64,000 nucleotides of DNA from Lentinula raphanica (lineage: Eukaryota; Basidiomycota; Agaricomycetes; Agaricales; Omphalotaceae), in contig JANVFP010000038.1 of assembly GCA_027919835.1 (NCBI GenBank), forward strand, positions 310,001-374,000, read 5' to 3'. Each line of letters opens with the position of its first letter. The stretch's first letter is position 1. The notes below the pieces were generated by a model, which saw only the letters and a program-made list of their open reading frames with translations, had not been told where the DNA came from and did no database searches. Positions 24,768-36,187 of the stretch are shown in pieces. A program made the translations under genes and the position numbers.

Positions 24768-25786
24768 GGCAAGAACAAAAGTTTAACACAACCTGCAGCC
24801 ACCTCCGGTAAGAGTTACAAAAGGCGGAGTTTCAAATTCTAAGTCACGAGACCATACAAGCGCCGAGCGTCTAATACTAGCGCCCGCCTTCAAAAGTTGC
24901 CTTAACTGACAACATCGAACTCGTCAACTTTCGTCGTCGCCAGAACCGACGTGCACTAACATTCTTGCTATCATCTATGTACTACTCTGCTCTCTACATA
25001 GAAGTCTACGAACTCCTTTTTTCTCCTCAAGGTATGAATATTCTCATAGGATCCAAATCAAGATGCTCACTTGTGCTCACCAGCTTTACCTCTTCAACTC
25101 TCAGAATCATACCGTTATCGTCTGTGTTGGGCAATCCAGCCATCTTAGATATCATAGCACTATCCTCTGCTAGCTTCTGTTGGTTGCCATACCAGTGTCC
25201 AACCCTGTCCACCTCGCCTGATCGCGCGTTCGTGTTTCTATAGCGTTATATGGACCTGCAGGAGCCTGCAGGTTGGGGAACTTGTTGGAACAAAAGGCTC
25301 CGCCCCTGCTCCTCCCTGTGATAGACGCTGCGCTGCGCGTTATATCTCGAACCACGCAACCCTTGCCCAAGTCGGTTCGCCGGCGAAATACCGGTCTAAG
25401 GGCTGAACTAGCCAAAATAACGCTCGGCTAGATGGTCGGTCGTTGAGTAAGTGAGCCAACTTGAATCCATTTACCACAGGAGATACAAACCGATTCAGTG
25501 ACTGACAGGTGCAAAGTCTTGCAAAGTCCAAGAACAGAACAGTCTCAAAAAGGGCTCAACATCTCTCAACATTCGAACGAAAGAAGGATCCTATCGCAAT
25601 CGATCACAACCAAATCGTCGGTTGCCAACCCCTCGTATCTGTGCTCACGTTCCAACAGAACGATATACTCACCAAGTGATCCGACTATTCGTGCTCATCC
25701 GTTGGAATTCTCAGCAGATCCTCACAGATCCTCACTGTTTTTCGGTGAGATATCCCTGAATAATGTGCGCCGAATGCATTGTGCTT
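24768..25786. other. Intergenic, gene-poor
   Basis: Promoter side of the TFIIF beta gene followed by sequence with only short frames. A minus-strand frame at 25027-25212 looks mildly protein-like but has no motif. A CCTGCAGGAGCCTGCAGG repeat lies at 25255-25272. Confidence 0.4.
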
Positions 25787-26414
25787 TAGTGCTGGGCTAT
25801 AAATGATGATGCTAATAACCAAAAATAAATAGCATGGTTATTAACTGCTAATAACATATCTAGCAAGGGCTGCCCAGAAATACCTTGCTAGAAATTGCTA
25901 TAAACTATAAACTGTACCAATAGCATGAGATGTTGATTCTAGTGAGGAAAGAAGAAGAATATGCAACTCCGTCTGGAGATGGGGTCCCACACGGGAACAG
26001 CCAGGTTGACTGCCTTTGTAAGTATCTGAACAAGTGAGCAGTGACTCTTGCGCGCTTGAGCCTGGATGTCGGACATCAAAAATTCATGATTTTCACCTGT
26101 AGTGTCTCGAACCAAGTCAAGTTTTGCAACATCTTTCACAATAGCTGAGCTGCTCACTGCCAAAGTGCTTAGTGGCCCAATGCCTGACACCAATACCACC
26201 GAGGAAGAGCAATTTGACCTGTATAAGAGGCTCAATGTGTACTTTATAGCAAAAAATCACATTTTAGCATGCTAGAAACAAAAAATAACATGTTTCTAAC
26301 AATTCCCAGCATTTTGCTATTTAGCTGCTAATAGCATGTGCTAAAAATGGCCCAAAATGCCTTGGAATTTCTAGCATTAATAGCAAGGACAAAAAAGTTT
26401 ATAGCCCAGCGCTA
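25787..26414. mobile_element. Non-autonomous hAT-type element (MITE)
   Basis: A 628-bp element. Terminal inverted repeats of 17 bp, TAGTGCTGGGCTATAAA at the left and TTTATAGCCCAGCGCTA at the right, match at 16 of 17 positions. The element is flanked by a perfect 8-bp duplication TTGTGCTT (25779-25786 and 26415-26422). An 8-bp duplication with TAGNG ends is the hAT signature. Both ends are AT-rich and full of TGCTA/TAGCA subterminal motifs, as hAT transposases prefer. The centre (about 25930-26245) has ordinary base composition and short open frames on both strands, so it may be a captured or transposase-derived piece. No transposase is encoded; movement would need one supplied in trans. Confidence 0.85.
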
Positions 26415-27667
26415 TTGTGCTTGTGCGAATCAATTCGTATGTAGACCACTCTGAAACGTTTGTTTGGGCCTAGATTGTTCACCGGTTCTTGAAGCATATG
26501 GCTGATTACAATTATCTCCAGGTTGTACGCCAGGCCATGGCTAATCCACAGTCATGGACAGTCATAGACCCGTCCTTCGTTATTCGACCGCGAACTGCTG
26601 GGCCATAAGGCTCTCTCCGCTGTCATCGTCGAATCAGTGTGCTTGAGCGTAGTTTTTCGGCTGATCGTACTTGCAAGCGAGTATGAACGCTCGAAGTTCA
26701 ACACCCTCTGCATATCCTAGGGGCGCGAACTTCAAAGATCTTTCCTCAACTGCAGTTCTTTTGAGACCGAGATATTTCGTGCATTCCTTGCTTGAATCGT
26801 GATGCAGATACGTATTTCACAGGTGGATTTCCAAGTATGTTGACGCCTTCAGACTTCTTCAAGCCTCTTCAAACCTGCCCAAACCTTTTTTATTCAACTG
26901 CTCTCCTCGATGATTGCACCAGGATGCACCTTCCGGTATCTGGTCTCTGAGATAATGAATCTGCACTCATCTGCCTTGACACGGGCCTGGCTCACTTTCC
27001 AAGCCCAGCCTCAGCGCTTAGCCGGCATCGTCGGTGTTTGGCAGACTCTGAAGCAGCCCTGGGACTTCTCATCGCTTACTAGCGGAGTTCTAGCAAAGTC
27101 TTAAGAATCAAGATCCTATGCAGGTCCGGTGCAGGCCTGTGCACGCTTGTGGAGGCTTGTGGATACCAGACAGTGCTTTGGAGGCTGTAAGATTGCTGCA
27201 AGAGCAGGCAAGAGCTCGCTTTAAGAGAAACAGAGAGAAACCTACTACAGAGGTTAGGGCAAGAGGTTGAACCTGGTCACTTCTACGATAGACTCGCAGC
27301 TTTATGGGTCAAGCGTTCGGGCTGGTTCGCCTGGAAACTCTGCCAGTTGTTACTATATTGCAGGATATTCCATCTTGCGGTCAAACGATTCGGATTCGGA
27401 TGCAATGCAAGGTTCTTGCAGAATATCATCTGTGCAATTTGCAAGCAATTGCTTACGTAGACCCTGGAATTGACTAACGGGGAGGTTAAATTATACGAAA
27501 ACCTTGAGGTTGAGCACTTGATGAGTAGAAAGAAACAACTTCATAAAGTTTCGTTTCCGGACCTGTCTTCGACCTATTATAAAGGCACTGACGAACCCTC
27601 AGGACAACGTTTGACCGCCCCCCGCGCGCTTTCCCTCTCTCGTGGTTTCCCTTTGTTCGGTCCCAAC
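26415..27667. other. Intergenic, gene-poor
   Basis: About 1.25 kb without a supported gene. Frames are short and without motifs. The start is the right-hand target duplication of the hAT element; the end is the leader of the DUF6534 gene. Confidence 0.45.
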
Positions 27668-29760
27668 ATGGCAGTACCGATAAATATTGATACGACGTAT
27701 GGATCCTTCAAGTTTCTCAGTCGCATTGATATTGAATCGGCGCTTCAAGTCTAGGTTTTCTGTCTCATGCGGTTGTGCTTTGTTGCATGTACGCACTCAT
27801 ATGATCAATCCCTTGCGTTAGTTGACTTATTGTTCCTTTAGATTATACGGGGGTCTGTGGAATTTCTCGTCCGTGATAGAGAGCGATTTTGAAGGCCACG
27901 ATAGCGGGGTGTATGCAGGCCTGGTTTTATTATCGGAAATACAGCAAACGGGATAATTGGGCTATTCAAGCTCTAGTACGATGATCTTATTTTACGTCCA
28001 TTATCATTCATTAATTTTACTCAGGTTGCAGCAGTTATTATCTGCGATACGTGCCAAATTGGATTTCTCTACGGTGGTGAAATTCCTCCGGAAATCAATC
28101 TCATGCTCAACGATCTCTACAGCTGCCGTATACAATTACACCGTCACGAGTGCGTATCATACCCTTTGTGTGTGTCCTTTGTCTGAATCGAACACTCTTT
28201 CAAGACCAAGGAAACCCTCTGGCATTGGCGGAGATTGATCCGTGAGCTCGAATCTCTGCGCCTTCCATCATCCTACAAACGATGACTTACTCAGTGTGGC
28301 TGCTAGGAACTTGATCATCGAGCTAATATTCAGTGGGATGATCGCTTTTCTAGTACAACAGTCAGTTCTTGCTAGTAGATTGCCCCCTTCGACCTTCTCA
28401 TGATATCGCATCCAGTTTTTATTGTCATCGTATCTATGCACGTCAGTTCCGTTGTGAACTTAGACTCAACCGTTCGCTGACTAAATGCCTTCATAGTCAG
28501 TCATAGCTGGTTGTTAGCCGGTTTTGTGGTCTGTCTTTCGCTGTCTGGGATTGAACAATGATGCTCAACATGCTGCAGTCCATGACTAGCTTAGGGTCCT
28601 TGGGTACGATTATCTTAGTTCCCGCTGTATGGATAATACTAACTATCCGGATATATCATACAGTGACGCTCTACTGTAAGAACTACGATTCGAGAACGTT
28701 GATGTTTGACTGAAGTTTGAACACACCGTCTTCTGCGAATAGACTTCATTGGCGTCGTGTAAGTGGCACTCTCCTAATGGCGAATCTGCAGTGACCACAT
28801 GCCCCTTACAGTCTCAGTCAATACACGGAACTAGCTCAGTTAGCTTTGTTAGACGTGAGGGTGAAACTTAGCTTATCCCAAAAGAGGTTGACTGTTTCTT
28901 AGAACGTGTCTATTGCCACGAATGTACTGGGAATCGTGTCCGATCTGGCCATTACGTTCCTCATGATCTATCTTTTACAACGGTCAAAAACAGGCTTCAG
29001 GAATACAACGGATGTCCTCAATAGACTGGTAAGTGATGTTTCTTCGTCTACGAGATGACGACTTGATTGCGATCCACAGATCGTTTTCACGTTCAATACC
29101 GGTCAGTCCAATGATCTACGTGGTGGTCGAAGCTCAATGATTTTCAGGCATACCCACTTCCCTATTATCCATTTTGACTCTCATTCTGGTATGCTAAATA
29201 CTGCACTCACCTGCCTTGACTCATATGACCATATAGCTCGAAGGGGTACCTGGTACATTCATCTACATCTTTGTCTACGTTTCCAGTGAGCCGAGTTTGT
29301 TTTTTTCTTGTTCTCAATTGTACTAAACGTCTGTCCCAAGTGGGTCGATGTGCGTGCTTGCTTTCCTCCGTTTAGAAGAAGATTGTAGCTGTCATCTCCA
29401 CAACAGTTTACACTAACTGCCTGCTTGTGACTCTGAATTCGAGGGATTACATTCGTCAGGGTCTCAGCTCCAATGGCGCATCCACCTCCGAAAACTACGC
29501 CATGTCCATTCCCAATAACGCCCTGGAATCCCGATTGGAGGTAGGATGAAAATTCGTACTCTTCCCGAATATCAGCTACTCATGGTTGTCCTTGAACGTA
29601 GTTTGCGGGTAGTGATTCAACAGCAGAACCTATCAGCATCCGGATCGACAGAGATATTCATACAAGCAGCACCAAGGTACGCCTTCTATTTGTATCCTGA
29701 GCCCATGGAGATACTAAACATGAAATTTTAAAACGTAGCACCGGCGAGGAGACTCTATAG
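27668..29760 (+). CDS. DUF6534 multi-pass membrane protein
   Basis: Basidiomycete seven-helix-like membrane protein of unknown function. It is built from many short exons, so no long open frame shows it. Pieces in order: MAVPINIDTTYG; QAWFYYRKYSKRDNWAIQ; VAAVIICDTCQIGFLYG; AAVYNYTVT; QGNPLALAEID; VAARNLIIELIFSGMIAFL; SHSWLLAGFVVCLSLSG; a block with SIATNVLGIVSDLAITFL and RSKTGFRNTTDVLNRL; IVFTFNTG; LEGVPGTFIYIFVYVS; and the diagnostic YTNCLLVTLNSRDYIRQG. The tail ends APSTGEETL at 29760. Most junctions hold phase with short GT-AG introns. Two places are unresolved: the exons between 27700 and 27890, and the join near 28560, where the frame changes. It could therefore carry a lesion. The start is the ATG that begins the typical Pro/Thr N-terminus. 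Confidence 0.65.
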
Positions 29761-30283
29761 AGTTGCCATAAATTGCCATGCGCAAAAGAACATACTTCAA
29801 GTGCCGTTGGTGTTGGTCATGCGTGGCTATCTATAATCTTTCTACGCACTGTTCCACATTGACAACCCTGTTCAGGTGAACAGTGAAAACCCCGCTCGCT
29901 TACATTCGAGTAGTCCAACTGTCCGAGTAGTCGCTGTAGTTGAACGTTGAGCGCTGTTATGTACGATAAACTCAGGATAAACTCGTTAAGTTATCATGAC
30001 GGTGTTGAAATGCTAACGCGGTTCAAATTTGACCCAATTCTGAACCGAACTGAGCCATACAGTATGCCATATTCATGTTTCCTGAATATGTTTCTATCGT
30101 CTAGTAAGCGAACATGAGAAAAATTCGCGCGCCTCGCGTCCTCGGCGTCAGGTCTTAGGCCTAAGGCCTTCTTCATAAAGTTAGACCAACCAGGTTAGAC
30201 CTATCTAATATCCTCCCACTTTTCCGACCACCCACATTGTGGCACACTTTCCTTGTCCGACTCATTCGTTGTCTCTTCACCGG
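29761..30283. other. Intergenic
   Basis: About 520 bp between the DUF6534 gene and the P450 gene, probably holding the P450 promoter. Contains a palindromic AGGCCTAAGGCCT-like patch near 30156-30172. No gene. Confidence 0.45.
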
Positions 30284-32461
30284 ATGTGGTTGAAACTATT
30301 CCTCGCTGCTGGCGCTCTTATCACTTGGCGTTTGTTAACGCACCGCAGATACCCTATGCCCCCGGGGCCTAAAGGGTGGCCTGTCATTGGGAACCTCCTG
30401 GATCTACCTACGTCCTATGAATGGGAGGTCTTTGCTAAGTGGGGGAAGAAATGGGGTATGCGCTAAAGCCTCTTTTCAAGTTGACGGACGTCAGATTAAC
30501 ACACCATTCTTTTCCTACCAGGTGACCTCCTTTCAGTGACAATCTTCGGTTTGGTTTCCGTACAACAGCTGCCGTGCTCGCTTTGATTCTAAATCTTAAA
30601 AGGTACCACGGTCGTTGTGATTAACTCGTACAAGAGGTGTCAAGAGATGCTTGACAAGAAGAGCAATGTTTATTCTGATAGACCTTACGTTCCAATGGCG
30701 ATGGAACTCATCGAGATGAGGGTACGTCTTGTTCTATCTGTGGTATGAGTCAGTAGTACTTACGGGCATCACCACAAGGATTCGATGGGATTTCTCCCAT
30801 ACGACAAACGCTTCAAATCATCCAGGCGTCTTTTCCATCAAGAATTAGGCAGTAACTCTGCGGTTAGGAGCTTTTTCCCGCAGGAAGAACATCTAGGCAG
30901 AAAGTTTATCAAACGCGTTCTGCGAAATCCAGATGGGCTGTTAGACCATTGCTTCCAGTGAGTAATTCTGCAGAGTCGATGTGTCAATGCAAGCAGATCA
31001 CTGACAACACTTCTCACCTTGTTTCAGACACGCCGGAGCCATTATTCTTCGAGTCGCTTATGGTTATGAGGCAGAAGAAGTCAATGATCCTTTCGTCAAT
31101 ATTGCTAACACGGCTATGGACAACTTCAATCGCGCCACTGCTCCAGGGGCGTTCCTCGTCAATCAGATGCCTTTCCTTTTGAACGTTCCTGATTGGTTCC
31201 CGGGGACGGAATGGAAGCGCATTGGCCGGGCATGGGCGAAGGATTACTGGGCAATGGTAGACGTACCGTTCAACTTTGTCAAGAAGCAGCTGGTGAGTCT
31301 TGTCAGAGACCCTGCCTTGGGAAGAGTTGAATAGAATTCGGATTGAAGGCCGAGGGTAACGCTGAAGATTCTTTCACTGCAAAATGGTTGAAGCAAAAGC
31401 TGACGCCACAAGAGGAGCTCGATCTCAAATTTGCTTCTAGTTCTATGTTCGGAGGTCGGTCAGATCCATGCGCTCTTCCTCGTCATAGCTTCTGATGTTA
31501 GAATGTTATCACTAGCTGGTGCAGAAACTGTGAGTCATATCTGTTATCGAACATACCTGTCGTGTCTCATTCTGCTTTAGACCGCGGTCACCGTTCATGT
31601 GTTCTTTTTGCTGATGGCGATGTATCCCGAGGTTCAAAGAAAAGCCCAAGCGGAATTGGAATCAGTAATTGGAAAAGATCGTCTTCCCTCCTTTGAAGAC
31701 AGAGATCGATTACCTTATGTCGAGGCAGTCTGCAAAGAGGTGATGAGATATCATGCTGTCGTTCCCAATGGTGAATACCTTCATTCCCATACGATCATTC
31801 CTTCCGCCTATCATACTCTTCTAGGTCTTCCCCATTGTACAGCAGCGGATGATGTCCACGATGGGATGTTTATTCCTAAAGGTGCTATCATTTTTGCTAA
31901 CATCTGGTAAGTACCTGTGCTCTGAATTACTGACGTAACTGTGGTCTGATACCATAGCTGCATAGGAATATGACTCACGATCCGGAGGTCTACAAGAACC
32001 CCATGGAGTTCAATCCTGAGAGGTTTCTCGGAGAATCTCCCGAACAAGATCCAAAGGATATGGTCTTCGGGTTCGGACGCAGGTCTGTCGTATCTTGTTC
32101 AAAATGAAGGAACACTAATCAATCATGTTCGGCTTTGTAGAATCTGTCCCGGTAAGATATTGATAGATCGCGCGGTGAGAGGAATCTGAACGCTGATTTG
32201 TTCTAGGACGTCTCCTTGGAGATGCTTCGGTCTTCATCACACTAGCAATGAGCCTAGCAGCGTTCAACATATCTCCTCGTGAAGGAGAGCCACCTTTGTC
32301 CTTGAGGAATAAGAGTGGGATCGTCAGGTAACTGGGATCAAATTCGCGACTTGGACATACCACTTGATTGATGATGATTTTCTCCTAGCCATCTTCATCC
32401 CTTCAAATGCGAGATATCACCCCGTATGGACATCGAAGCGCTGTCTGCACTAGTGAACTAG
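30284..32461 (+). CDS. Cytochrome P450 monooxygenase (basidiomycete type)
   Basis: Full-length microsomal P450 in about ten exons. N-terminal anchor [18 protein letters not shown], then the Pro-rich hinge [17 protein letters not shown]-helix oxygen-binding motif AGAETT (split across 31516-31582), K-helix VCKEVMRYH (an E-x-x-R), the PERF-type motif FNPERFLG, and the haem-binding loop FGFGRR/ICPG interrupted by an intron right before ICPG. The B-C region ([16 protein letters not shown]) and the F-G region ([18 protein letters not shown]) are those of the large basidiomycete group often annotated as O-methylsterigmatocystin oxidoreductase-like; the substrate cannot be read from that. All visible junctions hold phase, so it appears intact. 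A BTB gene starts 155 bp downstream on the same strand. Confidence 0.88.
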
Positions 32462-32616
32462 ATTTAGAACTGAATCTTGGTATACCTAAACTTCGTAGTA
32501 TGTAGACAACAATAAGCAACGTTGCATACCCCTGTCCATATGTCAAGCTTTGACTCGTGGGAAACTATCATCTCGCTGACGCATTTACCTCCATTGGATT
32601 CGCTCATATCCTTACT

Positions 32617-33598
32617 ATGAAAGGCCAAAAAGATGAAGATTTTTGGTTTTATGATGGCTCAATAGTGGTTCAGGCTCAAGATACACTCTTTCGTGTACAT
32701 CAGACTGTCCTCGCAAACAGCTCCGACATATTTTCTACCCTTTTCTCGCTTCCTCGATCTGACAATGACACCCAGGATTATATAGAAGGGTGCCCAACAG
32801 TCAAGGTACAAGACAACGCACAGGAGTTTTCAGATCTTCTTCGTGCTCTCTACAATCCGTCGTGCGTGCGCTATGCTTTTTGAGCTGCTGTGACTTCATC
32901 TGAGGCGGTCCTCCTTTAGCCATTTCGATGATTTCCCTTCCGATTCCGTATTGGAAAACATCCTGGACTTCATCCAAGGCATTTTACGCCTCAGTTCGAA
33001 ATACATGATCCAATCTCTTCGGCGGAAATGCATCGCTCTCTTCACTCGTACTCTTCCTGCTACGTTAGAAGAGTATGATTCTCGGTCTTCCCGGGGTAAA
33101 TCCACGTCTAAACGTCTGAAAAGTGATGTGGTCATGCGTGCTATCCGTCTAGCTCAAGAAACCAATGTTACCATTGTACTTCCCTTCGCATACTATTGCA
33201 TCGCCCGGTTACCATCTCGGCGGATCCTAGAAGACAATCCAAATGATATTCCATGGCAGCAAAAGACCATTTGCCTTGTAGGCAGAGAAAGACTTCGTTA
33301 TGCCGAGATGAGCCTATCCCATTCGTTCTTACTCGGATTTCAGCCGGCACCCACATGCTCGAGCCTCTTGTGTAGTATGTCTCGGAGTCCCCATACTGAG
33401 TGGCACCTCATGGAAGCGTCCAGACATCCACATCCACTGCGTCCATATAGTAGATGGGGTGCACTCAATGTATGCACCGAATGTGTGGCGAACGCCAAGA
33501 AGCAGCATATTACGGGTCGGCAGGAGGTATGGAAATGTCTCCCGGCTTTCTTCGAACTTGGAACTTGGGAAGAATTACGGACAGTATGTGAATACTGA
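32617..33598 (+). CDS. BTB/POZ domain protein
   Basis: Two exons, 32617-32861 and 32920-33598, give 307 residues with a 58-bp intron. The BTB fold occupies the first 110 or so residues: EDFWFYDGSIVVQAQDTLFR, VHQTVLANSSDIFSTLFSLP, then LLRALYNPS and the post-intron helices ILRLSSKYMIQSLRRKCI. The remainder is the variable C-terminal part seen in the very large basidiomycete BTB family, with a CTECVANAKK Cys pair. BTB domains dimerise and often serve as Cullin-3 adaptors; no second interaction domain is recognised. The start is the ATG just before the BTB strand (MKGQKDEDFW); an upstream GTG-led extension is not used. Confidence 0.82.
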
Positions 33599-34197
33599 GG
33601 TCGGATAAATCGTTTTTACATTGTAATACTATCAGGTTCTTGAATTGACCACCAACCATATGCGTTGGGGATATTGAACCGCATTATCGTGACCAACGTT
33701 CATTGGCTGATTGAGCACTAAAAGGTGCGTCGTCTTTCGTAGGTAAACGCCCACTGCTTGGCAACTTTCAGGTTACTGTTACCCACAACACTTCGATGAC
33801 TTCTTGTTGGATAAGTGTACACATGCACTGGTATCGTATGCAATCTACCGCGGACATTGTAGGCCATGATTCCCAGTCAAGCAAGCATTGTCTATGGATC
33901 AGATATGCGCAGTGCTCAGCTGCTAACATCTCATCGATATCTATCCTTCATTGTGCATCATACATCATGCATCATGATTGACTTATACCTGTTGGATTCG
34001 GGCTTAACCTATGCAGTCTGCCTCAATGTCACTGAATGGTCGTCAAGGCACGTACTATCTATGAGAAACATGAGAAACAATGCTACAATGGATTGAAGGC
34101 ACATACCGTTGAAAGATCCTATCCTTCGCGTGAAGCATGCAAAGATAGATGCACTGAATAGATCTTGGGACCCGGATACACCTCTAAACAATCCGAA
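33599..34197. other. Convergent intergenic region
   Basis: About 600 bp between the ends of the BTB gene (+) and the disordered-protein gene (-). No gene, repeat or RNA recognised. Confidence 0.5.
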
Positions 34198-35295
34198 TCA
34201 TCTTAGCTCCCGCAGCTTCTGAATGACATCCTGCATATCTTCGATATTCCACTGTCCACTCCAGCCTTGACTCGGTCTCCCAGCAGTGGAAGAAGACGAG
34301 TGATTTGTTCCCAAAGCATTGGCAAAATAAGACTGCATGGGACGAGAAATATCCACGAAAGGGGAATCCGGACGGGGCCCTACCATCATCATGGAGTGAG
34401 AAATGGATTTTGAGCGTGTCAAAGATGATTCGACTCTTCTTGTATCAATCTGTTGAGTTTGAGGCAGCATGGGAACTGCCTTATCCAGATCAGGACTTGG
34501 GACAGGTGAGCTGGACGCTACCGAAAGTGTCGAAGGAGTTTCGGTTCGCGGGATCTGGGGTAGTGGACGTTTGTTTGGAAGTGAGGAAGGCGCCGTCCTC
34601 GGTCTCTTCGGATGGCGATTCGGTCGAGGGGGGGAATGGGGTAATCCACTGCCATGAGGCCGCTCTGACTGTTCGTCCTGTTCTCGTAGCTCATGAATTA
34701 GCGACGATGTCAGACTGGCCCGGCGTGAATAACCCGGGTGAGGTTCGCGTAAGACTTCTAGAATCTCATCGTCGCGTGTGGTCTCGACAAGAGAGCTCGA
34801 GGGTCTGTCAATGTTTGGTTGCTGGTCTTGGCGAATGACCACAACGCTATCTGATCGTGGTTTATGAGTTGGAGAGCCTATTGGAGGGGTAATCTGACTG
34901 CCATGAGGTTCAAAGATGGTGGGTGGTGCGGTGTTTGCCTTCCGAGGCTTGTTGAATAAACGAAAGAATGATCTGGAGGATGGCCTGCTTTGGGTGCTAG
35001 CAGACCCCTGAGTACTGTTAGTGCCAACACTCGAGCTGGAAGATGCGAAGGATGAGCCGATAGAGAATGATGGTGAATGGCTTGGGCCATGATTGTCCAA
35101 CGTCGAATTTCGACCGGACTTTGGGACCTTGGGCTCGGGTCTCACTAGAGGTCGGGGTGGTTTAGGTGCACCGAAGCCAAAGTCCATTTGATACATCGAG
35201 ACCGGCGATCTAGGTCGAGGAGGCATGTTTGAAGATGACTTGCCTGAGCCAGAACTACGGGTGCTTTTAGAAGACGGGATCGTGGACGTGGACAT
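34198..35295 (-). CDS. Ser/Pro-rich disordered protein, unknown
   Basis: A single open frame of 365 codons. Composition is strongly Ser/Pro/Thr/Arg-biased with no predicted fold, signal peptide or membrane segment. Recognisable short pieces are PPRPRSPVSMYQMDFGFG near the N-terminus, SRSFFRLFNKPRKANT, KRPLPQIPRT and a C-terminal helix (WNIEDMQDVIQKLRELR). The last is the best candidate for a conserved binding motif. The length without a stop, the codon bias and the ordered C-terminal helix argue for a real gene. No function assigned. Confidence 0.6.
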   Translation of the reverse strand: MSTSTIPSSKSTRSSGSGKSSSNMPPRPRSPVSMYQMDFGFGAPKPPRPLVRPEPKVPKSGRNSTLDNHGPSHSPSFSIGSSFASSSSSVGTNSTQGSASTQSRPSSRSFFRLFNKPRKANTAPPTIFEPHGSQITPPIGSPTHKPRSDSVVVIRQDQQPNIDRPSSSLVETTRDDEILEVLREPHPGYSRRASLTSSLIHELREQDEQSERPHGSGLPHSPPRPNRHPKRPRTAPSSLPNKRPLPQIPRTETPSTLSVASSSPVPSPDLDKAVPMLPQTQQIDTRRVESSLTRSKSISHSMMMVGPRPDSPFVDISRPMQSYFANALGTNHSSSSTAGRPSQGWSGQWNIEDMQDVIQKLRELR

Positions 35296-36187
35296 GGATT
35301 GTCAACCGTCTGTAAGGAGTAGGGAAGAAAAACAATACTGTGAATGGAACAGATTAAATAGCAGGTTACCTATCACGACTCTCATTGGTGTCACAGGTGT
35401 TTTTATATATTTATACTGAAAGGTGATTTGATGGTAGCTGTTGTAAATGCGGGAGGTGGAATAAGACACGATTCCGAGCGTCAACGTGGCACGACAACTG
35501 TTGGTTTCTTCTACCACCAACAAAATCCGTGATGCCTCCACAACGGTCGCTCAGCCTAGTCTTGACTGTGTACAAAGCGTTTCATGTCTTGATATCTGTG
35601 AAGGCTTTCAAGAGGCCTCAAGAGTCCTTGAATCTCGCGCCGGATTCGAAAGCTGCTAGAGCCTGGAGGTCCATGACATTCCGAATCCCGATTACTTTAA
35701 TTATGTCGATGTTCCAGAGAATATCAGCCGAATGTTAATTCGACATCTGGCTTGTTCCTGAAATTCTTCCTTCAAGACATTGTTTCCGGAGAGCTTCTCT
35801 TCCTGATGAAAGTCAGCGTACACGTTGGTCTTGAAAGAGAAGGGGTTCAGTACACGGCATGGGCCCGATTCTTTTGCAGCTCCTGCAGACTCGGAGGAGA
35901 CCGAGATCGAGAGAATTCAGCCAACAACCTGCTATTTTCCGTGAAGGCTTCTGTGAGAAGGAGTGGCGAATGTTCGTTCGTTATGCTTTTGAGCTCCGCT
36001 TGAGGCCTACCTGTCCATTCAGACTCCAACTTTTGCACTGGGTGGTACTTACGATATGAGCGGAAATTGTACACACTACGGTGGAGGAAGTTGAAGTTCG
36101 ACGCGTAAAATTTTTTGCACGCGTACGGTGTGAAAGGCACGTGACTGTTTTGAGTTCTCCTTGAAGGTCAACCATCAATAAAAATCA
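35296..36187. promoter_or_regulatory. Divergent intergenic region upstream of BUB3, with CACGTG
   Basis: 892 bp between two divergent starts. A CACGTGAC site (E-box/CDE1-like) lies at 36138-36145, about 45 bp before the BUB3 start codon. Short frames here lack motifs. Confidence 0.35.
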
